DNA from: Auricularia sp. M13
Lineage: Eukaryota; Basidiomycota; Agaricomycetes; Auriculariales; Auriculariaceae
NCBI GenBank assembly: GCA_037042915.1
Contig: CM073204.1
Span: forward strand, 868,001-932,000
Length of the DNA stretch: 64,000 nt
Direction of reading: 5' to 3'
This document shows positions 23,141 through 34,031 of this stretch, piece by piece. Each line of letters starts with the position of its first letter. Positions within the stretch are counted from its first letter, which is position 1. The notes under the pieces were generated by a model. That model was not told the origin of the DNA and searched no databases. It saw only the letters and a program-made list of their open reading frames with translations. A program made the translations under genes and the position numbers.

Positions 23141-25621
23141 ATGGCCGATGAGCTCGCCGACGAAACACTAGAAAAAATACTGGCAAACATCGTTGATGTC
23201 CCTGATGAAGATTTCTTGAATGTATCTGGGCTGTACCTTTCGCCGTTCGCCCGCCGACAATATTCGACTGCAACCGTGCTGCTTGTGTGCAAGCGCTGGA
23301 TGCGCATTGCATCCCCGCTGCTGTACAACACCGTCATCCTTCGATCCATGGCCCAGGCTCTCGCGCTTGCAACCACGCTCACGAAGGTTCCTGGGTTTAT
23401 TCCCTTCCTTAGACGCCTGCGTCTCGAGGGTGTATTCGGAGCGCCCGTCGGGAGGATTCTACGCGCTGCTACACACCTCAGCGACATTCACATAACCGTT
23501 GACTTCCCGTCGAAGGACAACGTCAAGCACATGTGCGAAGCATTGCCTGCCATTAGTCCCACCTGCCTTGCTATCTCGCTGCCAACTTCCGGGCATTATC
23601 CCTCCAAGGGAGCTGAAGTTCTGCGCGCTATTCAGGCTTCGGCTACGCACTGGAAAAATCTTGTACGCACAACCATTCAAATTTACTGTTCGCCTGATGA
23701 CATTTCAGAGGATGGTGGTTGTCCTGTACAGTGCCTTGTCGTCGCGCGAAGTTAAGGACGCCCTGTTCTCATTGCCGAATGTCGCGGAGCTGCACTTGAA
23801 GGGCTACATTCAATCTCTTGCAAACCTACAAACCGTTTTGCAACGTTGGCCCCGGTGCAAGGTCCACATCGAGTACGAGATGATTGATACATACGACAAA
23901 GCGCACACCGAGGCGTTTCTGACCTCACACGCGGTGCAAGTTGTAGTTCACCAGAAAGCTGACACGTGAGTACTAGCCTCAGGATATCTGTGTCGTCGCC
24001 GCTACTTGCAAGATTTGGCTTATTATTGATTTATAACACAGTAGCCTTCCTCTGGTTCTCCAGGCGGGGGGCAGTCGCGGACAACCCATGAGCAACGCCC
24101 CGTTAAAGGTCCAGCGCAATATATGGGCCGTCGTCTTTCAGCACGCCCTGTCCGCCTTAGAACGTGACCACACCTACCCAGACTATGCGATCGATTTTCG
24201 CAGTGTAGTTGGTCGCCCGCTTCCACCCGTCATAACTTCCAGAAACGCGATTGGCTACATGACGGTCTGTCAACTTTTCAAGGTTCGTTCTGCTACACCT
24301 CCCTTTTATTCAACATCGCTCATCAATATGCCCGCCGCCGTGGCCCACCTCATTATCAGGACATTTGCCTGTCAATCGCCCTCCGCCATCTATACATCAC
24401 CCAGAACGGGCATGTTGCAAGCTTCTTGAACCTCATCGATAGTCGACCAGAACTTGCGCTAGCTGTGGAAAGCCTGTATCTGATGCGTGCAAACGGCCAG
24501 CACCCCATCGCCGTCTTCCCAGCGTTCGGCATGCTGCTATCGCGTACCTCTAATCTGAAGGCTCTGCGTTGCTGCATGACACTTTCTGACACTGAGGCTC
24601 TGGTAGCATGTGCTGCGGCGCCCCGTCTTCGCGAACTCGATATTCTATACTCGAACTCGCCTGTGGTCAGCGACGCGGCCAGTGCACCAGTGCAATTTGC
24701 CCTCCCTGCATTGCGCCGGTTGAGAATTTCTTTTGCCGACCGGACGCGCCAATCTGCCGTTCCTCCCTTCGACGTCGATCTCCCTCAGCTTGAGGAGATA
24801 TGCTTCGCAGGCACAGTTCCCGGATGGTTGATCAACAGTTTCGCGCAGACTCAGTACGTCCCTTCCCAGCCATTGAGCTCTGGCCATATCTCTTCTCGTT
24901 CATCGCTTAATGCCGCCACTAGACTACCGTGTCTCCGCTTCTTTACCATTGAGCGTGAGCGTGACGGCTCGGGGGCGCTGAACAACTTCCTGTCGGTGCA
25001 TGGCCCGCTGCTGCAGGACGTCGCAGTGCCCCCGGCGTATCTGGGCCTGGTTCTGGAATTCTGTCCCACGATTACGAGTATCGCCATAACCACCTCTTTC
25101 GAAGTGCGCGCTTTCTCTCCTGTGGTAATTCACATTGCTCACTGCGGTAAAAATCACTGTAGGAGATGCCGTCACCCCGTGCGCTCGAGCAGCGAGTAGA
25201 ACTGCACAGGTCCCTCGAAAAGCTCCTATTTCCCGCCCTTATCGTGTACAAGTCAAAGTGCGTGTTATTCCCATGCCGTCGCAGTGGTCCAGTTCCGATA
25301 TTCATTCAGATTACGCACATACTTATTTTTCTTTCAGGAAATTGGAGGCCGACGGCACAGCGTTCTTCGCCGCCATTACCCGCGACAGGTTCCCCGCGCT
25401 GAGAGAGATCATCCTCGCACGTGTTGAATGGCCGGTACTTCCGTGCGTACCCGTTCACTTACGTGATATTCTAGTGAGTCTTACAGCAGCTGAGCATTGA
25501 CATATTTTACAGATATGACATTGCTGGCAGCCCCTTAGTGAGGTGGGCGGAATGTCTGAGGGAGAAGGGAATCACCCTTCTGGATAAAGGCGGGATGCCG
25601 TGGCGTTCGCGGTTGAAGTAG
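23141..25621 (+). CDS. F-box-like protein with two F-box-like modules (copy 2, full length)
   Basis: Eight exons (23141-23662, 23709-23965, 24042-24282, 24360-24853, 24923-25103, 25163-25257, 25338-25442, 25513-25621) give 667 residues. The first two exons are exactly as long as in copy 1 (522 and 257 bases). It begins MADELADETLEKIL and shares VLLVCKRWMRIASPLLYNTV. The second module reads LKVQRNIWAVVFQHAL and AIGYMTVCQLFK, and the C-terminus DIAGSPLVRWAE ... LLDKGGMPWRSRLK matches copy 1. The acceptor of intron 2 (24041) was chosen to keep phase and is the least certain join. The role, target recognition for ubiquitin ligation, is inferred from the family. It is tail-to-tail with the glycosyltransferase gene, 98 bases away. 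Confidence 0.85.
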
Positions 25622-25719
25622 GCCACCGATTACCAGCAGAATTATAGTGAACTTATTCCGAAGAGCTCTGTCACGTGTAGCAAGGTCACTGAAAAATGGT
25701 ACAGCAATGAGGAAGAATT

Positions 25720-27143
25720 CTAAAATCTGGTTATATACGCATTCGTCATCGACGTCCGATTTGAAGCTGGGCTCTCATGACCCTCGACTGTCAGCTTGGC
25801 CAGCCGTTCATCCTCGAACCGAACATTCTCAATGGTACGAACCACGACGCGCGCCTCGCCATCGCCCTGGTTGAGCCACACCCACTTGTATTGTGCAACG
25901 TACGTCACGAGTGGCCCCCAATCCGGGCGACTGCGTACGTGCGGGGACTCGAATATCGAGTCCTCGTTTCCCTGACAGTTGCTGACGAGCGCCCGTCAGT
26001 GCATTTCAGGGCAGAAGCACGCTGGCGTACAAGTGCACGATTCCAGGGAACATGCCCTCCGTTTCCTCGTCGCTGGGATCCGGGCCGAGATGCTGCGCGT
26101 GCACGGACGTCTCGTTCTGCTCGCCGAACAGCGTGAGGCCGTAGTGGTACTTGCACGCGGTTAGGTCCCAGCTGCGACTGAGCCGCCCGAACGCGCTTGG
26201 ATCCTTCTTCCACATCGCCCAGTACAGCCCCTGGTCGCCCCATGGCGGCTCGAGCGGGTTAATGTTGGCGCCTGCCCAGGCTTCGGCGTTCCCGATTGCC
26301 TGCGCGTTCGCCTCCGGAGGGAAGTAGGTGGACGGCAAGAGCGGCGCGGCGCGCATACGCGCAAGGTGAAGCCCCATGAGACACGTGCATGTGTCGCCGC
26401 CGCCAGATGACGGGCCAGCGTGCGTGAGCGCGACAAGCATCTCAGATGATGCGGTGGACAGACGCGTGAACGCGCGCCACAGGAGCACAGGGTCCGTGGC
26501 GAACATAGCGTCTGTGTCAACGTAGAGTGCGCGCTCGGCCGGAACGAGCTCGTGAATGAGCATCTTCGCTAGACCGCCTGCGAGAACCAGTTCAGAACGA
26601 TAAATGCTGGTGGATAAAAAATGGACGTACCGACTCCAGCGTGGTGCTTCGAGCCAATTCCCGCGCGGCTCGCGCGCGCCATGATCTCGTCAGGCGTTAT
26701 GGGGTAGAAGCTCACGCGTAGATCGTAACGCGGACGCTGGACGAGCGCTAGTCGTTGTCTGTCAGTTTCGTAATTAGCGCTAGCGTACGCATGCGGTGTG
26801 CTGCTCGACGCACGCACTGTATGATGGGAGCAGAGTCGTTGGAGCAGATGATGTGCATCTCAACGGGCCGCGAAGCCTGCATAAGGATACTCTTTAACAT
26901 GTGTTGGCCTTCCGTGGAACTTCCTGCACCGAACATGACCATGGCAAAGACAATAGGGTCTACGTCGATGGGCGTTGGAACCAGTGTCAGCGATGATGAT
27001 GAAAGGTCGAAGACTTTTCGCAGCGAGCCCGACGGCGTGTCGAGGACGGTCCATGGTGCGTTCAAAAGCGCGTTCAGCAGTATGAAAGACAGAAACACGG
27101 TCGCAACTGCCAGCAGCGCGCGTGCGCTCGTTATGGAAGGCAT
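25720..27143 (-). CDS. Type II membrane glycosyltransferase, family 8/LARGE-like
   Basis: Four exons (27143-26818, 26758-26631, 26577-26031, 25981-25720) give 420 residues; all phases agree. A single hydrophobic anchor at residues ~10-28 (LLAVATVFLSFILLNALL) follows a short N-tail, as in Golgi type II enzymes. The core has HIICSND early and YVDTDAMFATDPVLLW at ~170, whose D-x-D motif binds metal and nucleotide sugar. NPLEPPWGDQGLYWAMW is the usual downstream substrate-site block. The C-terminal tail (KWVWLNQGDGEARV) fits related fungal proteins. It likely transfers a sugar to a protein or glycan in the secretory pathway; donor and acceptor are unknown. The frame is open upstream to another possible start at 27317, but 27143 puts the anchor near the N-terminus. 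Confidence 0.82.
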
Positions 27144-27913
27144 GAGGATGGTGTCGAAGAGGAGACCGCGTTGTAGTTCGCCTATCGGCTCAGCAGCCAC
27201 GCCAGCAGCCGCGATGCAAGGTAGTGAAGCAATGAGACAGTGCAAGGCAGAGTAAGACTCGTCTGTGCATGGCCTGGTGGCGTTGAGTTTGGCTGACAGG
27301 ACGCTAAGACGAGACAAAGGCCGCCGAGCTAACTCGTTTCAGCCGGTCCACCGTGTTAATCCCATTTGTCCGCACTATAAGCAAAGCAGAAATCTCGAGC
27401 CAAGACTGCGTACCGCGCGGCCATTGCGATGTTCAGCAGCTTCAGCTTCAACGATTCAGGACGATCAAGGCAAGAGGGACATGTGCGGAAGATCCCGACC
27501 GGGGGTAAAGCTTCCTGCCTCTTTCATTCTCACTAGTGCGCATGTACCAGCGATCTATCGACAACTGCACTCGGCGGGTGGGCTGTAAACTACTGCGCAC
27601 AAAGGCTGGTGTCCAGGGTGGGACGGTGGGTCGAGCTCGTGTGGAACATTGAAGCGGGATGTGTCTTTGTAGGCCCATGACCCTGTACTACCTACCTACC
27701 TACCTACCTACCATGAAAGTTCTGGCCCTTTCGCATCCCTTCCTTTTCGGGGAGATGCTTCCTGGGTTCTCGACGAAATTCCTTGGTTGCTCTTGTTTGT
27801 GCATGCGATTTTCCGGGACTCGATAGTGAAAGTAAGCTTCATTCGAGTGCGAAATATTGCGACATGGATAAGCAGGCCGATACATTCACTCTTCCGGAGT
27901 CACCGGGCAGCCC
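27144..27913. other. Intergenic region with a short microsatellite
   Basis: Upstream region of the glycosyltransferase gene and the far flank of a secreted-protein pseudogene. Apart from the CTAC repeat, no feature is seen. Confidence 0.5.
27688..27711 (+). repeat. (CTAC)6 microsatellite
   Basis: Six perfect tandem copies of CTAC, followed by CCATG. Simple slippage repeat. Confidence 0.95.
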
Positions 27914-28354
27914 TAATTAATCAGGCATTGGATGGACTGGATGTTGTGTCCGGTGGTCACGTTCTGTTGCAGTCGATATAACATGGTCAGCAGCTATCCT
28001 CTAAAGCCTTCGGGCTTGAATTGTACGTACCTTGCACTGGAGGTAAATTTTGGTTGGGTGAAAAGGAAATTCTGGCCAGTGTAGCCGGTCCCCGACCACA
28101 CCCTGACTCAGCCCGTCCCGTCCTTCCGAATCCCAAGTCGGGCCTTCCGCGAGGGTCAGCGTCTCGAGCGGCCACAAGCGACGCTTAAGAAGAAACTGAA
28201 GAACTCAGAACGAGCGAAAGCCGACAAAGCTGTGGCAAGCGCCGTCTCAGGGCACCATATTGCCCGCCGTCACGGCGTTACCACTGCAGGCGAAGAAAGC
28301 CTACGCTGGGACCATGACGACAGCAAAGGCAGCAGCGAGCGAGGTGAAGCGCAT
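27914..28354 (-). pseudogene. Dead copy of the 'WSG' small secreted protein family
   Basis: Reading from 28354 gives MRFTSLAAAFAVVMVPA, then a stop. The frame goes on with GNMVP, a stop in place of Cys, DGACHSF and FRSF, and a further stop. These match GNMVPCDGSCHSFAGRHSFW of the live copies at 47.8 and 49.8 kb. Remnants of exon 2 (ending TACCTCCAGTGCA at ~28035) and exon 3 (ACCGGACACAACATCCAGTC near 27950) are also visible in order. At least three stops make it non-coding. It faces away from the live copy at 29.3 kb. Confidence 0.85.
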
Positions 28355-29265
28355 GGAGAGAGAGAGGTCTGAGTAGTAGGCGGGTGAGACTGGGTCCTGA
28401 AGATGTCTGGACTCCAAGAGAGGTATAACTTGGATGTGGCTGACAAGTTGTACTGGCTGCAGAAGTGCGCTGCCCGCGGGACCTCCGAATCCGCGTCGTG
28501 ATGGACCTGTACTGGACAGCGCCAGACTCACGCTGACAGCCAATTTCCTATTTTTGTTAGTGTGGCAGATCGCGTACATGATGGTTGTCCCCACGCCGAC
28601 GTCTGACCGGCTCTCACGCTCCTCAAGCGTGCGAACGTGTGCTGCGGAGTCAATCAGCACCGAATATGGATTGATGAATATCTGAAGTAAGCGTACAGGA
28701 TGCTCTGACGACTGTATTAGTTTCGTAGACCTAGAGGTTTCCACAACTTCGAGAAAGTTGAAAGGTCTGAGAATATGTCAAGCCTTCTGCAACAGACACA
28801 AAAAATAAAACGCGCAATCCTTCGCCTTTATGGCATGCCTAGTTACTGCGTAGTGCGATTCTCCCCCGAGGGTGATTGAGAACCTCCATATGCGTCCGAG
28901 CACCCGGACATCCAGAGCTGGATGGCTTCTCCAACTCGCACGAAGTATTTTTTTGCCAGTAAAATTTCGCACCCTAGAGAAAAACGCAGTATTCCTGCTG
29001 TAACCCTAGCGACGTTCTATACCTTTGCTCTACCTATTGCCGAGTTTGCAATTGAGTTACCATCAGTTTCGCAAAGTGGCAGCTGTCGCAGAGGGAATTA
29101 TAACACGATTATACAATCAACTTCCGTTCTGTCATAGAATATCCAAGCTTACATACGTTTTGCGGCATCTTCGTCCTGAATCCTCGGCGCAAATTTCTGC
29201 GGCAGAACTGAGGGTATAAATCTCCGTCATTCGTCCAAGCGAGACTCAAAGCCCAACATTTGAAA
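28355..29265. other. Divergent spacer between a dead and a live WSG-family gene
   Basis: About 0.9 kb, AT-richer than the genes, without a convincing open frame. It carries the promoter of the 29.3 kb gene at its right end. Confidence 0.5.
29215..29221 (+). promoter_or_regulatory. TATA box of the 29.3 kb secreted-protein gene
   Basis: TATAAAT lies 51 bases before the ATG, a normal spacing for a fungal TATA element allowing a short leader. Confidence 0.6.
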
Positions 29266-29722
29266 ATGCGCCTCCCCTCAGCCCTCGCTCTCGCCGTCGC
29301 CGTCCTTCCCGCAACAAACGCTTTCATCGCGTGGAGCGGCGACCACTGCGACGGCGCCCAAGGCGCAAACGTCGGACTCGACGGGACCTGCCACTCGTTC
29401 GCCGGCCGACACTCGTTCATCGTGCGTCGGGTCTCCGTCTCCTTTCTGTAGAGGCTACCCTCAGCTAACTCGGCATGCTTGAAAGGCGGGCGGGACGGTC
29501 GCGTGCATCAAGTTCTACACTCTGAGCAACTGCAGCGGCGACCGGTTCACGTTCACCAACCAGGGCGCGACATGCACGGTACGCGCCCCGTTCTCATGCA
29601 CGCCGGATTGACGACTCGTGAACTGATTGAGAGCTCGTACGCGCACGCAGAACGTCAATGTGGGCAGGAACGTCGTGGCTTTCCGCCCCTGGCCGGGAGC
29701 CAACGGCTGTCCCGCGTACTAG
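29266..29722 (+). CDS. Small secreted Cys-containing protein, 'WSG' family (copy W1)
   Basis: Three exons (29266-29421, 29486-29578, 29651-29722), all phase 0, encode 106 residues. A signal peptide (MRLPSALALAVAVLPATNA) is followed by FIAWSGDHC, GTCHSFAGRHSF, VACIKFYTLSNCSG and a short C-terminus ending NGCPAY. The mature chain of ~87 residues has six cysteines. It is the most diverged of the three live copies; the exon layout is the same. It is presumably secreted; no enzymatic motif is seen, and effector, surface or defence roles are only guesses. A TATA box lies just upstream. Confidence 0.85.
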
Positions 29723-31286
29723 AGTAGTAGAGGCGTACAATATGGAATACCTGCTGTAGTCGTCTATAAAGCGTCAGTGTATCCTCTTCCATGGCGGTCA
29801 TAAAGTCTTTCCGCGTCCGCAGCAGCCTGGCGCAGCGGCGGCATCGTGAACACTGTGCCGCTGAAAGAGCCTCTAACTTCTTCCGTTCTACTCATCAATA
29901 CTCATCAAGATCTTCGTCAAATCTGAGCGTTCCTGCTATCATGCATGAGCATGCGCAACCACGGGGAACCAGTATTTCTGATTGCGGCGTGCGCGCGCTT
30001 ACAGCCAAAGTCATACGCTGGCAGTGGGAACAGTGGGCGACGGTGCAGCTGGACCAGGCCGAGGTTTGAGTTCGACATCGATCGGGAGGTAGGTAGGGAG
30101 AGACGCATCAGCAGTATGTTGCTCGGGGCCTTCCGGGGTGTTATATATCACCGGGGGCAGAGGCCGTAATAGCATACCGTATGCTATTACCTTGATAGCA
30201 TACGCAAAACATACGGCTCTTTGTGCCACGCTCGGAAAACAAAATCTTTTGGCCTCACAATGCAATTATAATTGACGACCTCACAAGTTCCGGCAGTCAT
30301 TGCGACCCCAGGATTCCTGCTACTTTCGATAGCTCTACATAACATCAATACTGCAAGGATGACAGACTCAAAGGCGAGCCCACTATATTTGACGGCGCTG
30401 AGCCCCCTCTCAGCTGCAAGCCTGACGAGGAATGCTAAAGACTATTGTCACTACACTTGCTGTCTGCTAAGTGAGTGGTTTGCACATCAGTCATTGCGCT
30501 TTTCCTATCAACATTGATCCCTTGAGGGCTATCCCGTCATACCATACGGAGGTGCACCCGAGCAATGGGTTGTAGGGTGCCCGAAGGATGGTGAGGTATT
30601 CTCAGTTCCAGCCTGAGTGGCACCTCCGATGCCTCGTGGAGGCTCCATTGTGCCGTCCGAGAGCCCGTGTGGCACCAATTCCATGTGTTTTGCGTATGCT
30701 ATCACGGTAATAGCAGACGGTATGCTAGTACGACCTTTGCCCCCGGTGATATATGGTGATATCGGACGCTGCGATGCGAAGTAGCTCTTGCATAACTTTC
30801 TTTTCCGCCAGCGAGTAATAGTGCGGAAGGTTGTCCTAGTACACGTGTTCCGTGGCCGAGACGCTGTCGTGCCACATATCGATAGCGCAGACCGAGACAA
30901 TTCCACCGACTACCGAATGATTTATGACGCCTGGTGCCTCGCGCTTGACCGTCGTAGGCTAGCCAGCCACCCACAAGCAAAGAATCGGCGAAACTTGGGA
31001 GGCGTACGCCATGCTGAAAAACCGCCCGCAACTGATTGGGAGGCGCTGGTAGAAAGACGAGGCCAAGGACTTGACTCTGCTGCCAGGGTGGATGTGCAAT
31101 AATGGAGCTCTGATATGAAGAACACCGCGATGCATTCTGAATTTGCTGATATTCTTCGGAAAAGTGATGTAGTTCGATGGTACATTTGATCTGCGCAAGC
31201 GAGGTGTAAGTGTGCAAGTCACAGCAGGGAGACGGTGAACCTACCGTGTAGATCCCATTCCTTCACGGGAAGGATGCGGGGCAGTA
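29723..31286. other. Intergenic region with a long-spaced inverted repeat
   Basis: It holds the 3' flank of copy W1, an inverted repeat pair (30141-30212 and 30685-30753) and the 3' flank of the NAD(P)H-hydrate dehydratase gene. Open frames of 100-171 codons at 30702-31217 (minus) and 30788-31102 (plus) have no recognisable features. Confidence 0.5.
30141..30753. repeat. Inverted repeat pair, ~70-base arms, 0.6 kb apart
   Basis: The left arm 30141-30212 and right arm 30685-30753 are reverse complements with a few mismatches. Both contain ATATATCACCGGGGGCA-like and TAGCATACCGT-like stretches and end in GCATACGCAAAAC. Each arm is itself partly palindromic around AGCATACCGTATGCT. The layout suits a non-autonomous DNA transposon with subterminal repeats, but no ORF or target duplication was found. 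Confidence 0.7.
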
Positions 31287-32457
31287 TTACAATTTACCGA
31301 CTTCGCGTCCGGCGCCGCCTTCACCTTCTCCGAAAACCTCGCCAAATGCTTGACCGATGTCGTTGAGCATGTCCTACTTGCGAGTTGAATAAACACGGCG
31401 CGAGGAAACACGAAGAGGACGCACCTGCGTGACGACCGCGCGGCCGTGCTTGGAAAACGCGATGCGAGATGTGGTACGCGTGACGAGCGACGCGCCGACG
31501 GCGGCGAGGAATGGTATGCGGTGCGGCGGGATGGACTTGTCGCTGTAGACAATGATGGACATGAGCACAAAGAAAGCAAAACGGGTAATAAGACATACCC
31601 AAAGGCACCAGCTTCGTAATTCTTGCCCCATGCGAGGAATGCGCCGACGGCGCCACTGAGGATATCACCTTGGCCGCCGCAGCGTTTCAAGCCTCCCTGG
31701 ATGGCAACGGCTGTCTCATCCTGTGCGTAAGCTACGGTGTCCTCGGGACCCTTCTGCAGCACCGTCACGCCGCCCAAGGCAGCCGACAACTCGCTTGCTT
31801 TCGCCTTCTTATCGAGTTTCTAGGAAGCAGCGGCTGAATAAGCAATGGAATGCAATCGTAACTGAGGCTAGAGCGCACCAAAGCCTCGCATAACCTGCCG
31901 TACTCGACAACATTGGGAGTCAATACTGCCCGCTCATAGCCCTTGACGACGTCTGGCCGCTGCTGGACCATGTACAAGCCGTCGGCGTCGAGGACGACGT
32001 ACATCTCCCTCTTCCGCGCCATGCGCAGGGCGTCGCGGGCGTAGCGCTGCATGCTGTCGCTGCGGCCGAGGCCGGGGCCGATGATGAGCACATGCAGCCG
32101 GCCGAGCAGCGCGTCGAGCTCCGTGTCGACCTTGTCGGCGGCGGCGTCGGGCGCGAAGATTGGATGGACGATGAGGTCGGGCGAGTAGGCCTTGATGCTG
32201 CCCGCCGCGACCGGCGAGCAGAGCACGTGCGAGAGGTCGACGCCGACGCGCAGGGCTGAGATGGCCGCGAAGAACGGCGCGCCGGAGTACTCCTCGGCGC
32301 CGCCGACGACGGCGACGCGTCCTGCTCGCCGTCCATGACGTCAGCGACGGCGACGACGAGCCGTGGCGGGCGCACCTGCCTGGCCTTTGTGCAACGCGCC
32401 AGTCAGTGGCGGGATAAGTTGCTTGACTTGGTCAAGCAGTTTGTGGCTGATGCTCAT
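31287..32457 (-). CDS. ATP-dependent (S)-NAD(P)H-hydrate dehydratase (YjeF C-terminal/NAXD type)
   Basis: Five exons (32457-32376, 32321-31879, 31819-31599, 31542-31425, 31373-31287) give 316 residues, normal for eukaryotic NAXD. The enzyme dehydrates damaged S-NAD(P)H hydrates using ATP and works with an epimerase to repair nicotinamide cofactors. Hallmarks are [16 protein letters not shown] at the N-terminus, [18 protein letters not shown], the NVVEYGRL motif and [18 protein letters not shown], which carries the catalytic Asp. The ribokinase-like fold order is complete. The gene stands alone; the transposon composite begins ~400 bases upstream of its start. Confidence 0.93.
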
Positions 32458-32860
32458 CGTCGTGCGCGGCGGTCGAGCGGTCAAGTTCAACGTTCGGCCC
32501 GGACCGGCCGAACTGCTCGTTGTCCTCCTTCCCGATTCGCACAATTTTCTCTGGCCATTCGTCAGTGGCAGCAATATATCTCGTCGCTATGCACCGTCTT
32601 TCTGGATAGATTGCATTTTACTGCCGGAGTTGACACGGCGGCGAAGAAGGCCCGCGCACTGGGAATCTGCTAGCCCAGAGTCAGAGACCGTTACCTCATG
32701 ATTTTCCACTACTCATATTTTGAAGGTGCGGAAGGGTGACAATACAAGGTTGTCGTCCAACCAGTAGTCAGAGTCAGCCATTTTCTCAGTTGAGAATTCA
32801 GTCACAATAGTGCCGATGGCTGAGTCTCCACTGGCACAGTTTGGCATGTAGGCGGATATT
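32458..32860. other. Promoter region of the hydrate dehydratase gene, up to the transposon end
   Basis: It contains a GC-rich palindrome (32493-32513) with a near copy at 48.4 kb. The ATT at 32858-32860 is the left target duplication of the Harbinger element. Confidence 0.6.
32493..32513. repeat. GC-rich palindromic motif shared with 48413-48433
   Basis: The 21-base core (TTCGGCCC-GGACC-GGCCGAAC) recurs exactly at 48413. Weaker similarity extends ~20 bases left and ~35 bases right. It sits 36 bases upstream of the hydrate dehydratase start, so it may be a regulatory site or a dispersed repeat. Confidence 0.7.
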
Positions 32861-32893
32861 GGATGCCTTCCCGTACGGTATTCCGCTAAATCT
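32861..32893 (+). repeat. Left terminal inverted repeat of the Harbinger element
   Basis: Begins GGATGCCTTCCCGTACGG and ends CTAAATCT. It is the exact reverse complement of 47349-47381. The outer flank is ATT. Confidence 0.95.
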
Positions 32894-32985
32894 ACGTGCC
32901 CTAAATCGACGGAAGAAGCACAGAAGCGCAGCCATCACGCTTCTTTGATGCAGTCGCCCTCACGCAGACTGCTCCAAGCCGAACA

Positions 32986-33019
32986 ATCTGCGGAGGGGGG
33001 GGTACCCCCCCACGCAGAT
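32986..33019. repeat. Subterminal GC palindrome in the Harbinger element
   Basis: ATCTGCG, then eight G, then TA, then seven C, then CGCAGAT form a near-perfect hairpin ~100 bases inside the left end. It could be a transposase-binding or regulatory structure. Confidence 0.75.
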
Positions 33020-33228
33020 GTCCAGAAGCTGCGATGGTGGTCTAAATCCTAATCCATCCATTGTTGCCGCCGTTAAGAGCCTATGTCCGCAGTGATGGCC
33101 ACATATGATGAGGCATGTACCACACACCGCGGATGCGTTGTAGCATATAGGCTGCCTATTTCTGTACATTTCCTTGGCTGGTCTCATGGAAACCGTGCCG
33201 GTGGACATGCCGGCTCGCTTAAATATAC

Positions 33229-33236
33229 TATATAAA
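33229..33236 (+). promoter_or_regulatory. TATA box of the Myb-like helper gene
   Basis: TATATAAA lies 105 bases before the ATG at 33334, in an AT-rich pocket. A suitable core promoter position. Confidence 0.6.
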
Positions 33237-33574
33237 GCGGAACCAGAGCTAAAGCTCCGACATTCTCATCCTATCCACAAAACACACACTCGCTTCCTCG
33301 CACAAAGTCTCTCAGCTCGTCTCACCGTCTCAAATGGCGCAAAACACCCACTCAAACCCGTCCACCACCTTTGGACCCGGTGCTCAACCGTCTGGCTGGT
33401 CGGGGGAGCGTGCCCTCCCCAGCGTCAATGACTTGCTTCGACAAGTGCGTCCGCCTTTGTCTGCATTTTCCTACGCCTCTAACTATGCATAGCGCCAGCC
33501 TTCGGGCAACCAAGCCCACTCCCTGCCTGGCGCGGGGTGGAACGATCATAATGCCGGTGTTCCACCGCCTCACA

Positions 33575-33579
33575 CCGGC
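33575..33579. repeat. Left target-site duplication of the gypsy element (CCGGC)
   Basis: The same five bases occur at 43944-43948, directly after the right LTR. Confidence 0.9.
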
Positions 33580-33995
33580 TGTAAGCTACGGAAACGGTTA
33601 GGTTGGAAGTAGCTTGCGGAATAAGAGTCTTTTGCTTTTGGTAGAGCTAAAGCTCGAGTCGTGAGTTGCTCAAATTCTCCAATTGCAAAAGAGCTGCCCA
33701 ACCTGGGTCAGCTCTGAGGTCCTTAAATACATGCGAGAACTAAATGAGTCACTATCCGAATCACTACCTACCAAGTCATCAGTGAGTCTTTGCAAGTCAT
33801 ACTTAGGAGAGGATGAGTCGGTGGTGACTCCAAGTGAGTCTCAGCTGCTATTCGGGGATCTCAGGCGAATTACACGGTGGGGCAACGTAAGGTAAGGTAA
33901 ATTAAAAGGCATATACCTTGTCAACCGCTGCGGGACGATCCCGAGAGCGGTCAGAGGCTGACGCGGACGGGGAAGTCACGCACGCGCGCATGACA
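33580..33995 (-). repeat. 3' LTR of the gypsy element (left copy)
   Basis: 416 bases, TGTAAGCTACGG...GCATGACA in plus orientation. It differs from the right copy at one position seen by eye (33942). Confidence 0.93.
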
Positions 33996-34031
33996 CACGC
34001 CCTCCCGGCCAGCAAGTTGCTGGACGAATGC

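Noticed and set aside
27914-28354. Repeat-induced point mutation as the cause of the WSG pseudogene stops
   Set aside because: Changes are not dominated by one transition type and the live copies nearby are unaffected.
33683-33895. 70-codon open frame, identical in both gypsy LTRs (also 43631-43843)
   Set aside because: Identity simply reflects the LTR pair; no start context, domain or independent evidence of coding.
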